Assembly: GCF_000372825.1 (NCBI RefSeq)
Contig: NZ_KB910516.1
Location: 1,272,011 to 1,336,010, forward strand
Direction: 5' to 3'
Length of the DNA: 64,000 bases
From: Methylobacterium sp. 77
Lineage (GTDB): Bacteria; Pseudomonadota; Alphaproteobacteria; Rhizobiales; Beijerinckiaceae
In this document: piece by piece, positions 36,337 through 45,568 of the stretch
Layout: the number at the start of each line of letters is the position of its first letter
Numbering within the stretch: position 1 is the first letter of the stretch
Made by a program: the position numbers and the translations under genes
Notes under the pieces: generated by a model
Told to the model about the DNA's origin: nothing
The model's input: only the letters and a program-made list of their open reading frames with translations
Database searches by the model: none

Positions 36337-36657
36337 TCAGGGCGCAAGTTCACCCATGCTCGTGAGGCAGATCACGCCTTTGCCGGGTAGCTCGACACGC
36401 AGTTCCAGTTTGCCTCCCGCCGCTTCCACGAACCGACGCAGCGTCGAGAGGTAGAGATCGGTCTGACGCTCCATCTTGAGAACGGCGGGCTGCGTGATGC
36501 CCAGCTCCCGTGCGATGTCTTCTTGGCTGCGGTCGGCAAGCAGACGCAACGCCTTGAGCCCGTCGATCTCGGCCTTCATCTCATCCGCGCGAGCATGAAT
36601 TCGCGCAAGACGGTCGGGCGGAATTGCGGCCATCACCTGTTCCATCGTCCGTGCCAT
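36337..36657 (-). CDS. XRE/HigA-like antitoxin
   Basis: A 106-residue protein with a Cro/C1-type helix-turn-helix in the middle (LRLLADRSQEDIARELGITQ, then PAVLKMERQTD). The toxin gene ends 1 bp upstream on the same strand, so this is a toxin-first HigBA-like pair. The helical N-terminal third (MEQVMAAIPPDRLARIHARA) may neutralise the toxin, and the HTH would bind the palindrome upstream of the operon. Family name by pattern. Confidence 0.85.
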   Translation of the reverse strand: MARTMEQVMAAIPPDRLARIHARADEMKAEIDGLKALRLLADRSQEDIARELGITQPAVLKMERQTDLYLSTLRRFVEAAGGKLELRVELPGKGVICLTSMGELAP

Positions 36658-36658
36658 T

Positions 36659-37012
36659 CTATCGCTCCCGCGCTGCCAGATGGTCCTCGAACCGCTCGTC
36701 CGCTCTGGCGATGAGTCCCTTGTAGAAACGCTTTTGCGCCACTCCGGCCTTGTCCCCCGCGATCAGGAGAATGGCTTGGCGCTCCGGATCGAAGGCGAAT
36801 GCGACCCGCCATACTCCGTCGTCGGCCCGGAACCGCAATTCCTTCATATTGGCATGCCGGGACCCCGAAAGCGTGTCGACATGCGGGCGCCCGAGCGCAG
36901 GCCCGTACTCCGTGAGAAGCAGCGACAAGGCTGCAATCGCGTCTTGGACCGGCTCGGACAACGCTTCGTATTCAGGGTCGAATGCATCGTGCAGCACGAC
37001 GGTCCAGGACAT
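36659..37012 (-). CDS. RelE/HigB-like toxin (Gp49 family)
   Basis: A 117-residue protein of the HigB/Gp49 phage-derived toxin family: ALSEPVQDAIAALSLLLTEY, GPALGRPHVDTLSGSRHANM, KELRFRADDGVWRVAFAFDP, and QAILLIAGDKAGVAQKRFYK. These are ribosome-dependent mRNA interferases with the RelE fold. The toxin precedes its antitoxin, typical of higBA. A perfect palindrome lies 8 bp before its start. Confidence 0.86.
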   Translation of the reverse strand: MSWTVVLHDAFDPEYEALSEPVQDAIAALSLLLTEYGPALGRPHVDTLSGSRHANMKELRFRADDGVWRVAFAFDPERQAILLIAGDKAGVAQKRFYKGLIARADERFEDHLAARER

Positions 37013-37020
37013 CTGAAACT

Positions 37021-37036
37021 ATAACCTTCAGGTTAT
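37021..37036. promoter_or_regulatory. Palindromic operator of the toxin-antitoxin operon
   Basis: ATAACCT and AGGTTAT form perfect 7-bp arms with a TC spacer, immediately upstream of the toxin ATG (37012). The size and position fit an autoregulatory site for the HigA-like HTH protein. Confidence 0.7.
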
Positions 37037-37113
37037 GAAAAAGCCAGATCTTGCTCTGGATCGAGCTCCAATTCAGTGCCTCGTGCAGCATCCGCGAAGA
37101 AGCGGAGGCGCCA

Positions 37114-38520
37114 TTAGAGGCCCGAGGATCGCTTGGCGGCCTTCATCGCCTGCAAGGCCGCGCGCATTCCGCCGGCCATGCCCTCGATGATGCGCTGGCG
37201 ACCGCGGGCGATGGCGAGGGCATCGGCCGGCACCGAGGCGGTGATGACCGAGCCCGCGCCGACGATGGCGCCGGCCCCGACGCTCACGGGCGCCACCAGG
37301 GCGGTGTTCGAGCCGATGAAGGCGCCGGCCCCGATCTCGGTGCGGTGCTTGTTCACCCCGTCGTAATTGCAGGTGATGGTGCCGGCCCCGACATTGGCGC
37401 CCGGCCCGATCTCGGCATCGCCGAGATAGGTCAGGTGGTTGGCCTTGGCGCCCTCGCCGAGGCGGGCATTCTTCATCTCGACGAAATTGCCGATGCGCGA
37501 GCCGCTCTCCAGCACCGCGCCCGGCCGGAGCCGGGCATAGGGGCCGATGCTCACGCCCTGCGCCAGGGTCGCGCCTTCGAGATGCGAGAAGGCGTGGATC
37601 ACGCAACGGTCGCCCACGGTCACCTGGGGGCCGAAGACCACATGAGGTTCCACCAGAACATCCCGGCCCAACACCGTGTCGACGCTGAGGAAAACCGTCT
37701 CCGGCGCCACCAGCGTCGTGCCCCCGATCTGCGCCGCACGGCGCAGGCGCGCCTGGATTGTCGCCTCGGCGACGCTCAGCTGGACCCGGTCGTTGACGCC
37801 CTGCGCCTCGGCCTCGTCCACGGGCACCACCGCTACGTCGAGCCCGTCTGCCACTGCGAGAGCGACGGCGTCGGGCAGGTAATATTCGTGCCCCGCATTG
37901 TTGTTGCCGATCCGCGTCAGCAGGGCGAGGGCATGTGGCCCGGAGAGCGCCATCAGGCCGGCATTGCACAGGGTGACGGCGCGCTCCTCCGTGCTCGCAT
38001 CCTTCTCCTCGCGGATGGCGAGCACGCGTCCGCCTTGCGTGAGCACCCGTCCGTAGCCGGTGGGATTCTCCGCCGTGAAGGCGAGCACGGCGACCGCCGC
38101 CCCCTCGGCCAGGGGCGCGCGCAGGCGGGTGAGGGTGGCCCCGGTGATGAGGGGGGTGTCGCCGAACGCGATCACCACGTCGTCGGAACCCGCTTCCAGC
38201 GCTTCGCGGGCGGCGAGCACCGCATGCGCCGTGCCGAGGCGCTCGAATTGCGGATGGACCGAGGCGCCGGGCGCCGCCCGCTCGATCTCGGCGGCCACCG
38301 CCCCCTGCCCCGGTTCGACCACGACGGCGATGCGGTTCGCCCCGGCTTCGCGCGCGGCGGCGAGCACGTGGCCGAGCATGGTCCGTCCGGCCACCGCATG
38401 CAGCACCTTGGGCAGGTCGGAGCGCATCCGCGTGCCCTTGCCGGCGGCCAGCACGATGGCGGTGAGGCTGCGTCCGCTCGTCGTATCGAATTCGGTCGTG
38501 GTGCTGGTCTGCGCCGTCAT
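37114..38520 (-). CDS. glmU: Bifunctional GlcN-1-P acetyltransferase/GlcNAc-1-P uridyltransferase
   Basis: A 468-residue GlmU. The N-terminal pyrophosphorylase has [28 protein letters not shown] and [13 protein letters not shown]. The C-terminal left-handed beta-helix acetyltransferase has [40 protein letters not shown] and [15 protein letters not shown]. It makes UDP-GlcNAc for cell-wall synthesis. The ATG at 38520 leaves a short Thr-rich leader before the catalytic loop. The same pathway gene glmS lies downstream, with the toxin-antitoxin pair inserted between them. Confidence 0.97.
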   Translation of the reverse strand: MTAQTSTTTEFDTTSGRSLTAIVLAAGKGTRMRSDLPKVLHAVAGRTMLGHVLAAAREAGANRIAVVVEPGQGAVAAEIERAAPGASVHPQFERLGTAHAVLAAREALEAGSDDVVIAFGDTPLITGATLTRLRAPLAEGAAVAVLAFTAENPTGYGRVLTQGGRVLAIREEKDASTEERAVTLCNAGLMALSGPHALALLTRIGNNNAGHEYYLPDAVALAVADGLDVAVVPVDEAEAQGVNDRVQLSVAEATIQARLRRAAQIGGTTLVAPETVFLSVDTVLGRDVLVEPHVVFGPQVTVGDRCVIHAFSHLEGATLAQGVSIGPYARLRPGAVLESGSRIGNFVEMKNARLGEGAKANHLTYLGDAEIGPGANVGAGTITCNYDGVNKHRTEIGAGAFIGSNTALVAPVSVGAGAIVGAGSVITASVPADALAIARGRQRIIEGMAGGMRAALQAMKAAKRSSGL

Positions 38521-38592
38521 CGTCGCTCCGCCGCTGTCGGGCCCGGGGCCGGTTCGCGTCCTGTCGGCTGCGCTACTGTGCGGCTTACCGGG

Positions 38593-38656
38593 TGGCAAGT
38601 CTGCCTGTCGGCAAGCCTGCCCGTCCGTAAGCCTGCCTTTCGGCAACCCTGCCTGT
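38593..38656. repeat. Tandem repeat, 4 x 16 bp, upstream of glmU
   Basis: Four adjoining 16-bp units (tggcaagtctgcctgt, cggcaagcctgcccgt, ccgtaagcctgccttt, cggcaaccctgcctgt) at 38593, 38609, 38625 and 38641, in the gap between the zinc-ribbon gene and glmU. The consensus differs from the GATC-type units elsewhere, but the period is the same. Confidence 0.75.
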
Positions 38657-38702
38657 CGAAAAGCCGAATTCACGGATGGAGATCGGACCCGAGCGGCGCC
38701 GC

Positions 38703-38942
38703 TCAGTGGCTCTTGATGATGAGGGTGATCAGCACGGCGGCGACGCACACGAACATCACGACCCCGAGGACAAGGCTCGCCAACGTGGTGGTAGAGATGT
38801 AGGTGCCGGCGACGCTCCCCAGCACGCGTGCGACACCGCCTCCGGTGGAGGATGTTGGCTGTCCCGGATGGCCGCAACCCGGACAGGCCAGGGCCTGTAC
38901 CGAGACCTGTCGCGTGCAGGCAGGGCATGGGATCAGTGCCAT
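38703..38942 (-). CDS. Zinc-ribbon small membrane protein
   Basis: A 79-residue protein with an N-terminal zinc ribbon ([20 protein letters not shown], then CGHPG: two CPxC knuckles) and a C-terminal hydrophobic stretch ([20 protein letters not shown]) that should cross the membrane once or twice. AAGAGG lies just before the ATG. Such proteins are common and uncharacterised. Confidence 0.75.
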   Translation of the reverse strand: MALIPCPACTRQVSVQALACPGCGHPGQPTSSTGGGVARVLGSVAGTYISTTTLASLVLGVVMFVCVAAVLITLIIKSH

Positions 38943-39190
38943 GAGGAGCCTCTTTTGACATGAACGACCCCTCGGTATCTGTCATAGGCGCGACCATTCG
39001 GCCAGTGCGGTCCGCTCGTCCCGTTCCGTCCCCTATCGTCCGCTCCTCCGCGATGACGTCGGAAAATCCGGGTGGGTTTGAACGGTTTCGGCCCTTCCGG
39101 GCTTAAGGTTGGATTCAGGCTGCCCCATGGTAAAGCCGGGAACCGCCGCACCGCACCCCGCGCCTCCTCCGCGCCGACATCACAGGTCCA

Positions 39191-40810
39191 ATGACGCCGA
39201 CGATTCTGGGACTTCGCCGCGCCATGATGGAACGTATCTCCAATGATCCCGTGACGACGGGATCACAGGATCACAGCCGGCGCGACCTGCTGCGGCAGGG
39301 GAGCGTGGCTGCGTTGATGGGCGCCCTGCCCGGCCTTTCCGCCGGGGTTGCCCTGGCCGAGGACGCGGCCCCCGCCCTCTCCGCCGCGGGCACGCCGTTC
39401 CAGGCTGGTATGGTGGCCGACCTGGCCCGCGCGCTGGCCAAGCGGCCCTACGCCGCCCCGCGCACCGACGACCTGCCCGGTGCCCTGACCGGCCTCAACC
39501 GGGAGCAGTACAACGCCATCCGCACCGCTCCGGGCAGCGCGGTCTGGTCCCAAGACAATCTTGGCTTCACCGTCGAGCCGCTGCATCGCGGCTCGGTCTT
39601 TACCGGCCGCGTCGCCCTGGCGCTGGTGGAGGACGGCAAGGTTCGGCCGTTGGCCTACGACCGGTCGCGATTCGAGGCGGAAGGCTTTGCCCTGCCCGAG
39701 TTCAAGGACGATCCCGGCTATTCGGGCCTGCGCATCCGCGCCCGGTTCGATGGCGGCGAGCTCACCGATTTCGCCACCTTCCAGGGCGCGTCGTTCTTCC
39801 GCCTCATCGCCGCCGGCCAGGGCTTCGGCGTCACCGCGCGCGCCCTCACCCTGCGCCCGGCCGATTCACGCGGCGAGGAGTTTCCCGAACTCCGCGCCAT
39901 CTGGGTCGAGCGGCCCGGTCCCGGCGGCCCGTTGGTGCTCCACTGCCTCGTCGATTCCGCCTCCGCCACCGCCTCCCTGAGGATGAGCCTGAGGCCGGGC
40001 GGCGCCTCCCTGTGCGATGTCGAGGGCACGGTGTTCGCGCGCGCCGCCATCGACCATCTGGGCCTGGGGGGCATGACCACGAGCTACTTCTTCGGCCCCT
40101 ACGACCGGCGCGGCGCCGACGACGCCAGGGCCGGTGCCTATGCCTCCACCGGCCTGCAGATCCGCACCGGCGCCGGTGAGGCGATCTGGCGCCCGGCCCG
40201 CAACCCGGAGACGCTGCAGGTCTCGTCCTTCGTCGACGAGAACCCGAAAGGGTTCGGCCTGATGCAGCGAGCGCGCCGCTACGGCGATTTCGAGGACGAC
40301 GTCCAGCATTGGGAGTGGCGCCCGTCCCTCTGGCTCGAGCCGTTCGGCAATTGGGGGCCGGGCGCGGTGACGCTCCTGGAGATCCCGAGCGATTCCGAAT
40401 TCAACGAGAACATCCTCGCCTATTGGCGGCCGAAGGCCAAGCTGGAGGCGGGCACCGAGCACGCCTTCAGCTATCGCCAGCACTGGTGCTGGCAGCCGCC
40501 CGAAGCTCCCCCCGTGGCCCTCGTCTCCGGCACCCGCAGCGGCAAGGCGAAGGGAGAGGGCAACCGCCGGCTCTTCCTGGTGGATTTCACCGGAGACATC
40601 CTGTTCGCCGATCCGGACCTGCAGCCGACCCTCCTGACCTCGCCCGGCACGGTGGCGCCCCCGACGCTCTATCGCTATCCCGATCGCAAGACCGTGCGGG
40701 TCTCCTTCGAGCTCGATACGGGTGGCGAGAAGGCCTGCGAACTGCGCCTCCTGCTCAAGCGCGGCGATGCCCCCGTCACCGAAACCTGGCTCTACCGGTG
40801 GACACCCTGA
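39191..40810 (+). CDS. opgG: Periplasmic glucan biosynthesis protein OpgG/OpgD, Tat-exported
   Basis: A 539-residue MdoG-family protein. The twin-arginine signal HSRRDLLRQGSVAALMGALP is Tat-type, as in OpgD, but pairing with opgH is the opgGH arrangement. Family blocks include LTGLNREQYNAIRTAPGSAV, HRGSVFTGRVALALVEDGKV, GGMTTSYFFGPYDRRG and LWLEPFGNWGPGAVTLLEIP. It acts in the periplasm on osmoregulated periplasmic glucans made by OpgH. ATGs at 39224 and 39227 are alternatives. The region just before the signal contains two 16-bp GATC units (39245-39276) within the coding sequence. Confidence 0.9.
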   Translation: MTPTILGLRRAMMERISNDPVTTGSQDHSRRDLLRQGSVAALMGALPGLSAGVALAEDAAPALSAAGTPFQAGMVADLARALAKRPYAAPRTDDLPGALTGLNREQYNAIRTAPGSAVWSQDNLGFTVEPLHRGSVFTGRVALALVEDGKVRPLAYDRSRFEAEGFALPEFKDDPGYSGLRIRARFDGGELTDFATFQGASFFRLIAAGQGFGVTARALTLRPADSRGEEFPELRAIWVERPGPGGPLVLHCLVDSASATASLRMSLRPGGASLCDVEGTVFARAAIDHLGLGGMTTSYFFGPYDRRGADDARAGAYASTGLQIRTGAGEAIWRPARNPETLQVSSFVDENPKGFGLMQRARRYGDFEDDVQHWEWRPSLWLEPFGNWGPGAVTLLEIPSDSEFNENILAYWRPKAKLEAGTEHAFSYRQHWCWQPPEAPPVALVSGTRSGKAKGEGNRRLFLVDFTGDILFADPDLQPTLLTSPGTVAPPTLYRYPDRKTVRVSFELDTGGEKACELRLLLKRGDAPVTETWLYRWTP

Positions 40811-42948
40811 ACACGCACGCGCTTCCCCCCGCCGCCCCGGCCGCCTTTCGGCCGGCGATGCCGCCCGAATCGTCGCTGCCCATGCCGGTGCAGGACCTCG
40901 ACCGCTGGGACGCGGCCTCGGGCCACCGGCCTGCCCAGCCCTTGCCGCGGCCGTGGCTCGCCCGCGCCCTCGTCTTCGGCGGCGCGGCGCTGCTGACCGC
41001 CTACGGCGCCCTGGAGATGTATGAGGTCGTCGCGGTATCGGGCGGGACGACGGCGCTGCAATATGTGCTGCTCGTGCTCTTCACCCTGAACTTCTCCTGG
41101 ATCGCCCTCTCCTTCATGAGCGCGATCCTCGGCTTTCTCACGCTCCTGCGCCGCCGGAATGCGCCGCTTCCGCCGACACGGCTCTCGACCCGCACCGCCA
41201 TCGTGATGCCGGTCTACAACGAGGCCACTGCCCGCACCTTCGCCGCCGTCGAGGCGATGAGGGCGGAGATCGACGCCACGGGCCTCGGCGACGCGTTCGA
41301 CTATTTCGTCCTGTCGGATTCGACGGTCGGCGACGCCTGGATCGCCGAGGAGCGCGCGTTCCTGGACCTGCGCGCGCGCTGGGGCGAGGATGCGCGGCTC
41401 TACTACCGGCACCGGGCGAAGAACCATCACCGCAAGGCCGGCAATATCGGCGACTTCGTCTCGCGCTGGGGCGGGGCCTACGACCACATGCTGGTGCTCG
41501 ACGCCGACAGCCTGATGACCGGTCCTTGCGTGGTCCAACTCGCCGCCGCCATGGAGGCCGATCCCGATTCCGGCATCATCCAGTCGCTCCCGCTCATCAT
41601 CAACCGCAACACCCTGTTCGCCCGCGTCCAGCAATTCGCGGCGCGCATCTACGGTCCGGTCATCGCCACCGGGCTCTCGGTCTGGTCGGGCCGCGACGGC
41701 AATTACTGGGGCCACAACGCCATCATCCGCACCCGCGCCTTCGCGGAAGCCTGCGGCCTGCCCGACCTCAAGGGCAAACCGCCTTTCGGCGGTCACGTCC
41801 TGTCGCACGATTTCGTCGAGGCCGCGCTGATCCGGCGGGCGGGCTGGAGCGTGACCATGCTGCCGGCCCTGCCCGGCTCCTACGAGGAGAGCCCGCCCTC
41901 GCTCATCGACGTCGCGGTGCGCGACCGGCGCTGGGCGCAGGGCAACCTGCAGCACAGCCGCATCATCGGGACGGCGGGTCTCGCCATGGCCTCGCGGCAG
42001 CATTTCGCCACCGGCATCGCCGGCTACGTCGCCTCCCCGCTCTGGCTCGGCCAGCTCGTGGTCGGTATCGCGCTGGTGCTCCAGACCGCCTATGTGCGGC
42101 CGGAATACTTCACCTCCGAATTCGGGCTCTACCCGGTCTGGCCGCGCTTCGATCCGGTTCGCGCGCTCCAGCTGTTCGGGCTCACCATGGGCATCCTGCT
42201 GGCGCCGAAGCTGCTGGGGCTGATCCTGGCCCTCATCGACGGGCCGGTGCGCCGGGCCTCGGGCGGTGCCATCCGCCTCGTCCTGTCGAGCCTGATCGAG
42301 ACGATCCTCTCCGCGCTGATCGCGCCCATCGCCATGCTGATCCAATCCGGCTCGGTGTTCGAGATCCTGGTCGGGCGCGATACCGGCTGGAACCCGCAAC
42401 GGCGCGACGACGGCTCGATCCCGCTGCGCGACATCGTTCGCCGCCACCGCTGGCACATGGTGCTGGGGCTGGTGACCGGCATCGCCGCCTTCGCCATCGC
42501 CACCTCGCTGTTCCTGTGGATGTCGCCCACGATCCTCGGTCTCGTCCTCGCCATCCCGATCTCCTGGGCGAGCGGCCAGCTCAGCTGGGGCCTCGCCCTC
42601 AAGCGCCTCGGGCTGCTGATGACCCCGGAGGAGCGCGACCCACCCTCCATCGCCGTGAGCGCCGGGGCGCTGGCCGCCCGCAACGCCGAAGGCGGTCTCG
42701 ACGAGGACGACGCGATCCGCTCCCTCCATGCCGATGCGAGGTTCGCAGAAGCGCATGCCCTGATGCTGCCCGAGATGCCGCAGCGCCCCCGCGGCACCAT
42801 CGATACCGACCGTGCCCTCGCCCAGGCCAAGGTGGTGGAAGCCGAGACCATCGCCGAGGCCGCCGCCTGGCTCAGCCCGAAGGAGCGCATGGCCCTCCTC
42901 CACGACCGCGCCCTGCTCGACCGGCTCTCCCGCCTCGCCCCTGCGTGA
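40798..42948 (+). CDS. opgH: Glucan glucosyltransferase OpgH (MdoH)
   Basis: A 716-residue inner-membrane GT2 glycosyltransferase. Two N-terminal membrane segments precede the catalytic domain (TRTAIVMPVYNEATARTFAA; MLVLDADSLMTGP; Q/RxxRW-type motif in RDRRWAQGNLQHSR), then about five C-terminal segments and a cytoplasmic tail. It builds the linear beta-1,2-glucan backbone from UDP-glucose. I chose the GTG at 40798, overlapping the opgG stop by 13 bp, because the frame before it belongs to opgG; an ATG at 40858 is the alternative. Translation is probably coupled to opgG. Confidence 0.92.
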   Translation: MDTLNTHALPPAAPAAFRPAMPPESSLPMPVQDLDRWDAASGHRPAQPLPRPWLARALVFGGAALLTAYGALEMYEVVAVSGGTTALQYVLLVLFTLNFSWIALSFMSAILGFLTLLRRRNAPLPPTRLSTRTAIVMPVYNEATARTFAAVEAMRAEIDATGLGDAFDYFVLSDSTVGDAWIAEERAFLDLRARWGEDARLYYRHRAKNHHRKAGNIGDFVSRWGGAYDHMLVLDADSLMTGPCVVQLAAAMEADPDSGIIQSLPLIINRNTLFARVQQFAARIYGPVIATGLSVWSGRDGNYWGHNAIIRTRAFAEACGLPDLKGKPPFGGHVLSHDFVEAALIRRAGWSVTMLPALPGSYEESPPSLIDVAVRDRRWAQGNLQHSRIIGTAGLAMASRQHFATGIAGYVASPLWLGQLVVGIALVLQTAYVRPEYFTSEFGLYPVWPRFDPVRALQLFGLTMGILLAPKLLGLILALIDGPVRRASGGAIRLVLSSLIETILSALIAPIAMLIQSGSVFEILVGRDTGWNPQRRDDGSIPLRDIVRRHRWHMVLGLVTGIAAFAIATSLFLWMSPTILGLVLAIPISWASGQLSWGLALKRLGLLMTPEERDPPSIAVSAGALAARNAEGGLDEDDAIRSLHADARFAEAHALMLPEMPQRPRGTIDTDRALAQAKVVEAETIAEAAAWLSPKERMALLHDRALLDRLSRLAPA

Positions 42949-43108
42949 GGCCACAGGGTCGGTGCGATGCATCGGACGGGGGCAGTCCAGTTTTCCGGCG
43001 CTTCCTGCCGCGGATATCGTCGCCAGATGGGCCGACGGCGTACGCTCTCGCTGAACTTAACCCGACGCCGGTTGTTGCGTGACCACCCGCATTCGACTGG
43101 ATGGCCTC

Positions 43109-43414
43109 ATGGCACGCACGACCTTCACCCTTTCCGCCTTGCTGGGACTGGTCCTGGCGGGCCCGGCCCTTGCCGAGCCGCTCGCTCCGACCGGAGGCGC
43201 GGGCAATACCGGCGTGATGACGCCCGCCATGGAGCCCGGTCCGGTCCCTCGGCCGAACGAGTCCGCCCAGCGGCCCGCTGAAGCCATTCCCGGCAATCCC
43301 AGCCCTGCTTCCGTTCCCGGCAGCACACCCGATGTGAATATCGGCGGCACGCCGACCGGCAGCCCGCCGGGCACGGGCGGCACGGCCGGCGGCCCCTCTC
43401 TCGGAGGCCGGTAA
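43109..43414 (+). CDS. Small exported Pro/Gly-rich protein
   Basis: About 101 residues. A signal peptide ([20 protein letters not shown], then LAEP) is followed by a Pro/Gly/Thr-rich, probably disordered mature part (EPGPVPRPNESAQRPAEAIP; GGTPTGSPPGTGGTAGGP). No domain is recognised. The ATG at 43109 is preferred to a GTG at 43079. Confidence 0.6.
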   Translation: MARTTFTLSALLGLVLAGPALAEPLAPTGGAGNTGVMTPAMEPGPVPRPNESAQRPAEAIPGNPSPASVPGSTPDVNIGGTPTGSPPGTGGTAGGPSLGGR

Positions 43415-43708
43415 GTCGAGGCCGGACGGGGCTCGCGAACCACGTCTCCACAACCGGCTGCCCCGCAGAACGGCAGGCGCCCACCTCGTTGCGTACCTGG
43501 CCATCCACGACCTGGAGCGCCGCCACCCTGCCCCGTTCTCTCCTCTCATCAAATGTCGGGAAGGCGCGAGGATGCGGTGCCGGCGGTTGACGCTGCCATG
43601 CGCGCCGCCATAGACAAGGCGGCCGGATGATTGGGTAGCAATCCGGTAGCAATGGACGAAAAGTCCAAGTATCGGCAAAGGCAAAATATCTAGCTTTTGC
43701 AACGGCTT
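43415..43708. other. Intergenic region upstream of tRNA-Ser
   Basis: About 290 bp without a credible gene. Just before the tRNA are a short direct repeat (ggtagcaat at 43634 and 43645) and a hairpin-like gcaaaatatctagcttttgc. These could be leader features of the tRNA transcript or remnants of an integration site; neither can be decided. Confidence 0.35.
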
Positions 43709-43798
43709 GGAAGGGTGGCCGAGTGGTTTAAGGCAGCGGTCTTGAAAACCGCCGTGGGGGCAACTCCACCGTGGGTTCGAATCCCACCCCTTCCGCCA
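43709..43798 (+). tRNA. tRNA-Ser(TGA)
   Basis: A class II tRNA of 90 nt including an encoded CCA. The acceptor ggaaggg pairs with cccttcc; the D-loop is gccgagtggtttaaggc; the anticodon loop cttgaaa has TGA at 43743-43745; a long variable arm (cgtgggggcaactccaccg) and the T-arm gggttcgaatccc follow. Serine tRNA genes are frequent integration sites; the asdA-aspT block lies just downstream on the opposite strand. Confidence 0.97.
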
Positions 43799-43897
43799 GC
43801 CTTCGTGCCGCCTGGACGACGCGGTCGAGCCGGAGCGACGTCGGCAGCGGAGCTCCGTGCCGGTCTGTCAGATGCTCCGAGCGGGGACGTGCGGTGC

Positions 43898-45544
43898 TTA
43901 CTCCGCCGGCACGCCCTCGACGCTCCTTCTCTCTTCGGGCGCATGTTGACGGGCCTCGTAGGCATCCCGGTAGCCGCGCGCGATGGCGCGGACGCCGCGG
44001 CCGATATCGTCGTAGACATCGTCGGGCAGGTTGGCGAGGGAGACGCGCAACGACCAGTTCGGTGCCTCGAAGCCGCCGCCGTTGAGCAGCACGATCCCGT
44101 GGACCTCGGCCAGGCGGAAGGCGAGGTCGAGGGGGTGGACGTTGCGCTTCAGGTGTTCGACGGCCTCGTCACCGATGTTCTTCCGCGCCCAGAACTCGAA
44201 ATCGATCAGGCCGTAATACGCATCGAAGTTCGGATTTGGCGTGAGCGTGAGGCCCAGGCCCTCGATCAGCGCCCGTGCGCGCCGATCGACGATCTCCCGG
44301 CAGGCGGCTTGGTACCGTTTCTTCTCATCCATCAGTTCGGCCAGCGAGAAGAGGCTCATCATCACCTGCTGCGGCAGCGACAAGCCAGCGGTGTGGTTGA
44401 GCGCGACGTCGCGGCTGTCGGCGACGATGCGATCGATGAATCTGAGTTGTCGCGGCTCGAGCGTCAGCGCGCCGTAGCGCCTGTCGAGGGCGGCCGTCTC
44501 GGCCGCCGGCAGTTCTGCGATCTTCTTGTCGAAGATGTTGTTCTCGTGAACGGCGATGACGCCGAGACGCCATCCGGTGCAGCCGAAGTATTTCGAATAT
44601 GAATAGACGCCGATCGTGTTCTGCGGCAGCTCGGCCATCAAGGACTGGAAATCATCCACGAACGTCCCGTAGACATCGTCGGTGAGGATCATCAGGTCGG
44701 GGCGCTTGGTCTTCACGAGTTTGGCGATCTTCGCCGTCGTCTCCTTGCTGAGAGCCATCCCGGTCGGATTACCCGGATTGACGACGAAGAAGGCCTTCAC
44801 CTTCGGATCGAGCAACTTGTCGATCTCCTCGTCGGTGAACTGAAACTTGTTCTCCTGCGGCGCCTTGATGTGCACGACGTTCAGGGCGTAATCCTCGAGA
44901 TGCGTCATCTCCAGGTACGGCGTGAAGATCGGGGTGCCCAGCGCGATCGTATCGCCGGGATGCAGCAGGCGATTGGCCTTGAGCGACTTGAACAGGTAGC
45001 ACATCGCCGCGGTGCCACCCTCGACCGCGTAGAGGTCGAACTTGCCGGCGATCGCCTTATGTCCGCACATCGCCCACATCAGGTACTCGTGCGCGATCGT
45101 CTCGTTGTGGACGAGCATACGGTCCGGCACCGGGTAATTGTCGCCGATGATCGAATCGACGAGCTCGTGCACGAACGCGTCCGGCTCGAAGCCGAAGGCC
45201 TTCACCGCATAGGGCACCATGGCGGACAGGAAGGGCGCGCCCGGCATGTCGCCGTGCTCCGCGAGCCAGGCCTCGAAACGGTTGGCGATGCCGGGGGCTT
45301 GGGGCATCCCGCCGAGACCGGCCGGGTGGCTCATCACGCGCCGGCTCTCGCCGACGCTGAACTGACCGAGCAGGAAGAAGCCTTCGCGAGCCGTGGTGGC
45401 GATCCAGTTCGGATTGCCGCGACCGGCGTTCAGAAAGGCCGATTGGGTTCGCTTCGACGTCGCCTTGGCAAGCTTGATGAGCTCGTCCTTGATCTCGAAT
45501 GGACTGAGAGCTTCAAAGTCCTTGAGATGAAAATGATCGTCCAT
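43898..45544 (-). CDS. asdA: Aspartate 4-decarboxylase / aspartate aminotransferase
   Basis: A 548-residue PLP enzyme of the AsdA type. The Schiff-base lysine is in GVYSYSKYFGCTGWRLG; the cofactor-anchoring FFVVNPGNPTGMALSKET and the long N-terminal extension (MDDHFHLKDFEALSPFEIKD) separate it from ordinary aminotransferases. It converts aspartate to alanine and CO2. It follows aspT by 24 bp on the same strand, so the two form an operon. Together they exchange aspartate for alanine and consume a proton, building membrane potential. Homologues are known in Pseudomonas, Comamonas and Tetragenococcus. Confidence 0.95.
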   Translation of the reverse strand: MDDHFHLKDFEALSPFEIKDELIKLAKATSKRTQSAFLNAGRGNPNWIATTAREGFFLLGQFSVGESRRVMSHPAGLGGMPQAPGIANRFEAWLAEHGDMPGAPFLSAMVPYAVKAFGFEPDAFVHELVDSIIGDNYPVPDRMLVHNETIAHEYLMWAMCGHKAIAGKFDLYAVEGGTAAMCYLFKSLKANRLLHPGDTIALGTPIFTPYLEMTHLEDYALNVVHIKAPQENKFQFTDEEIDKLLDPKVKAFFVVNPGNPTGMALSKETTAKIAKLVKTKRPDLMILTDDVYGTFVDDFQSLMAELPQNTIGVYSYSKYFGCTGWRLGVIAVHENNIFDKKIAELPAAETAALDRRYGALTLEPRQLRFIDRIVADSRDVALNHTAGLSLPQQVMMSLFSLAELMDEKKRYQAACREIVDRRARALIEGLGLTLTPNPNFDAYYGLIDFEFWARKNIGDEAVEHLKRNVHPLDLAFRLAEVHGIVLLNGGGFEAPNWSLRVSLANLPDDVYDDIGRGVRAIARGYRDAYEARQHAPEERRSVEGVPAE

Positions 45545-45568
45545 GGAAGTACTCCTGCGATTTTGCGA

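Noticed and set aside
43625..43708. Possible integrase attachment site next to tRNA-Ser
   Set aside because: Only a 9-bp direct repeat is seen and no integrase gene or repeated tRNA 3' end was found in the window.
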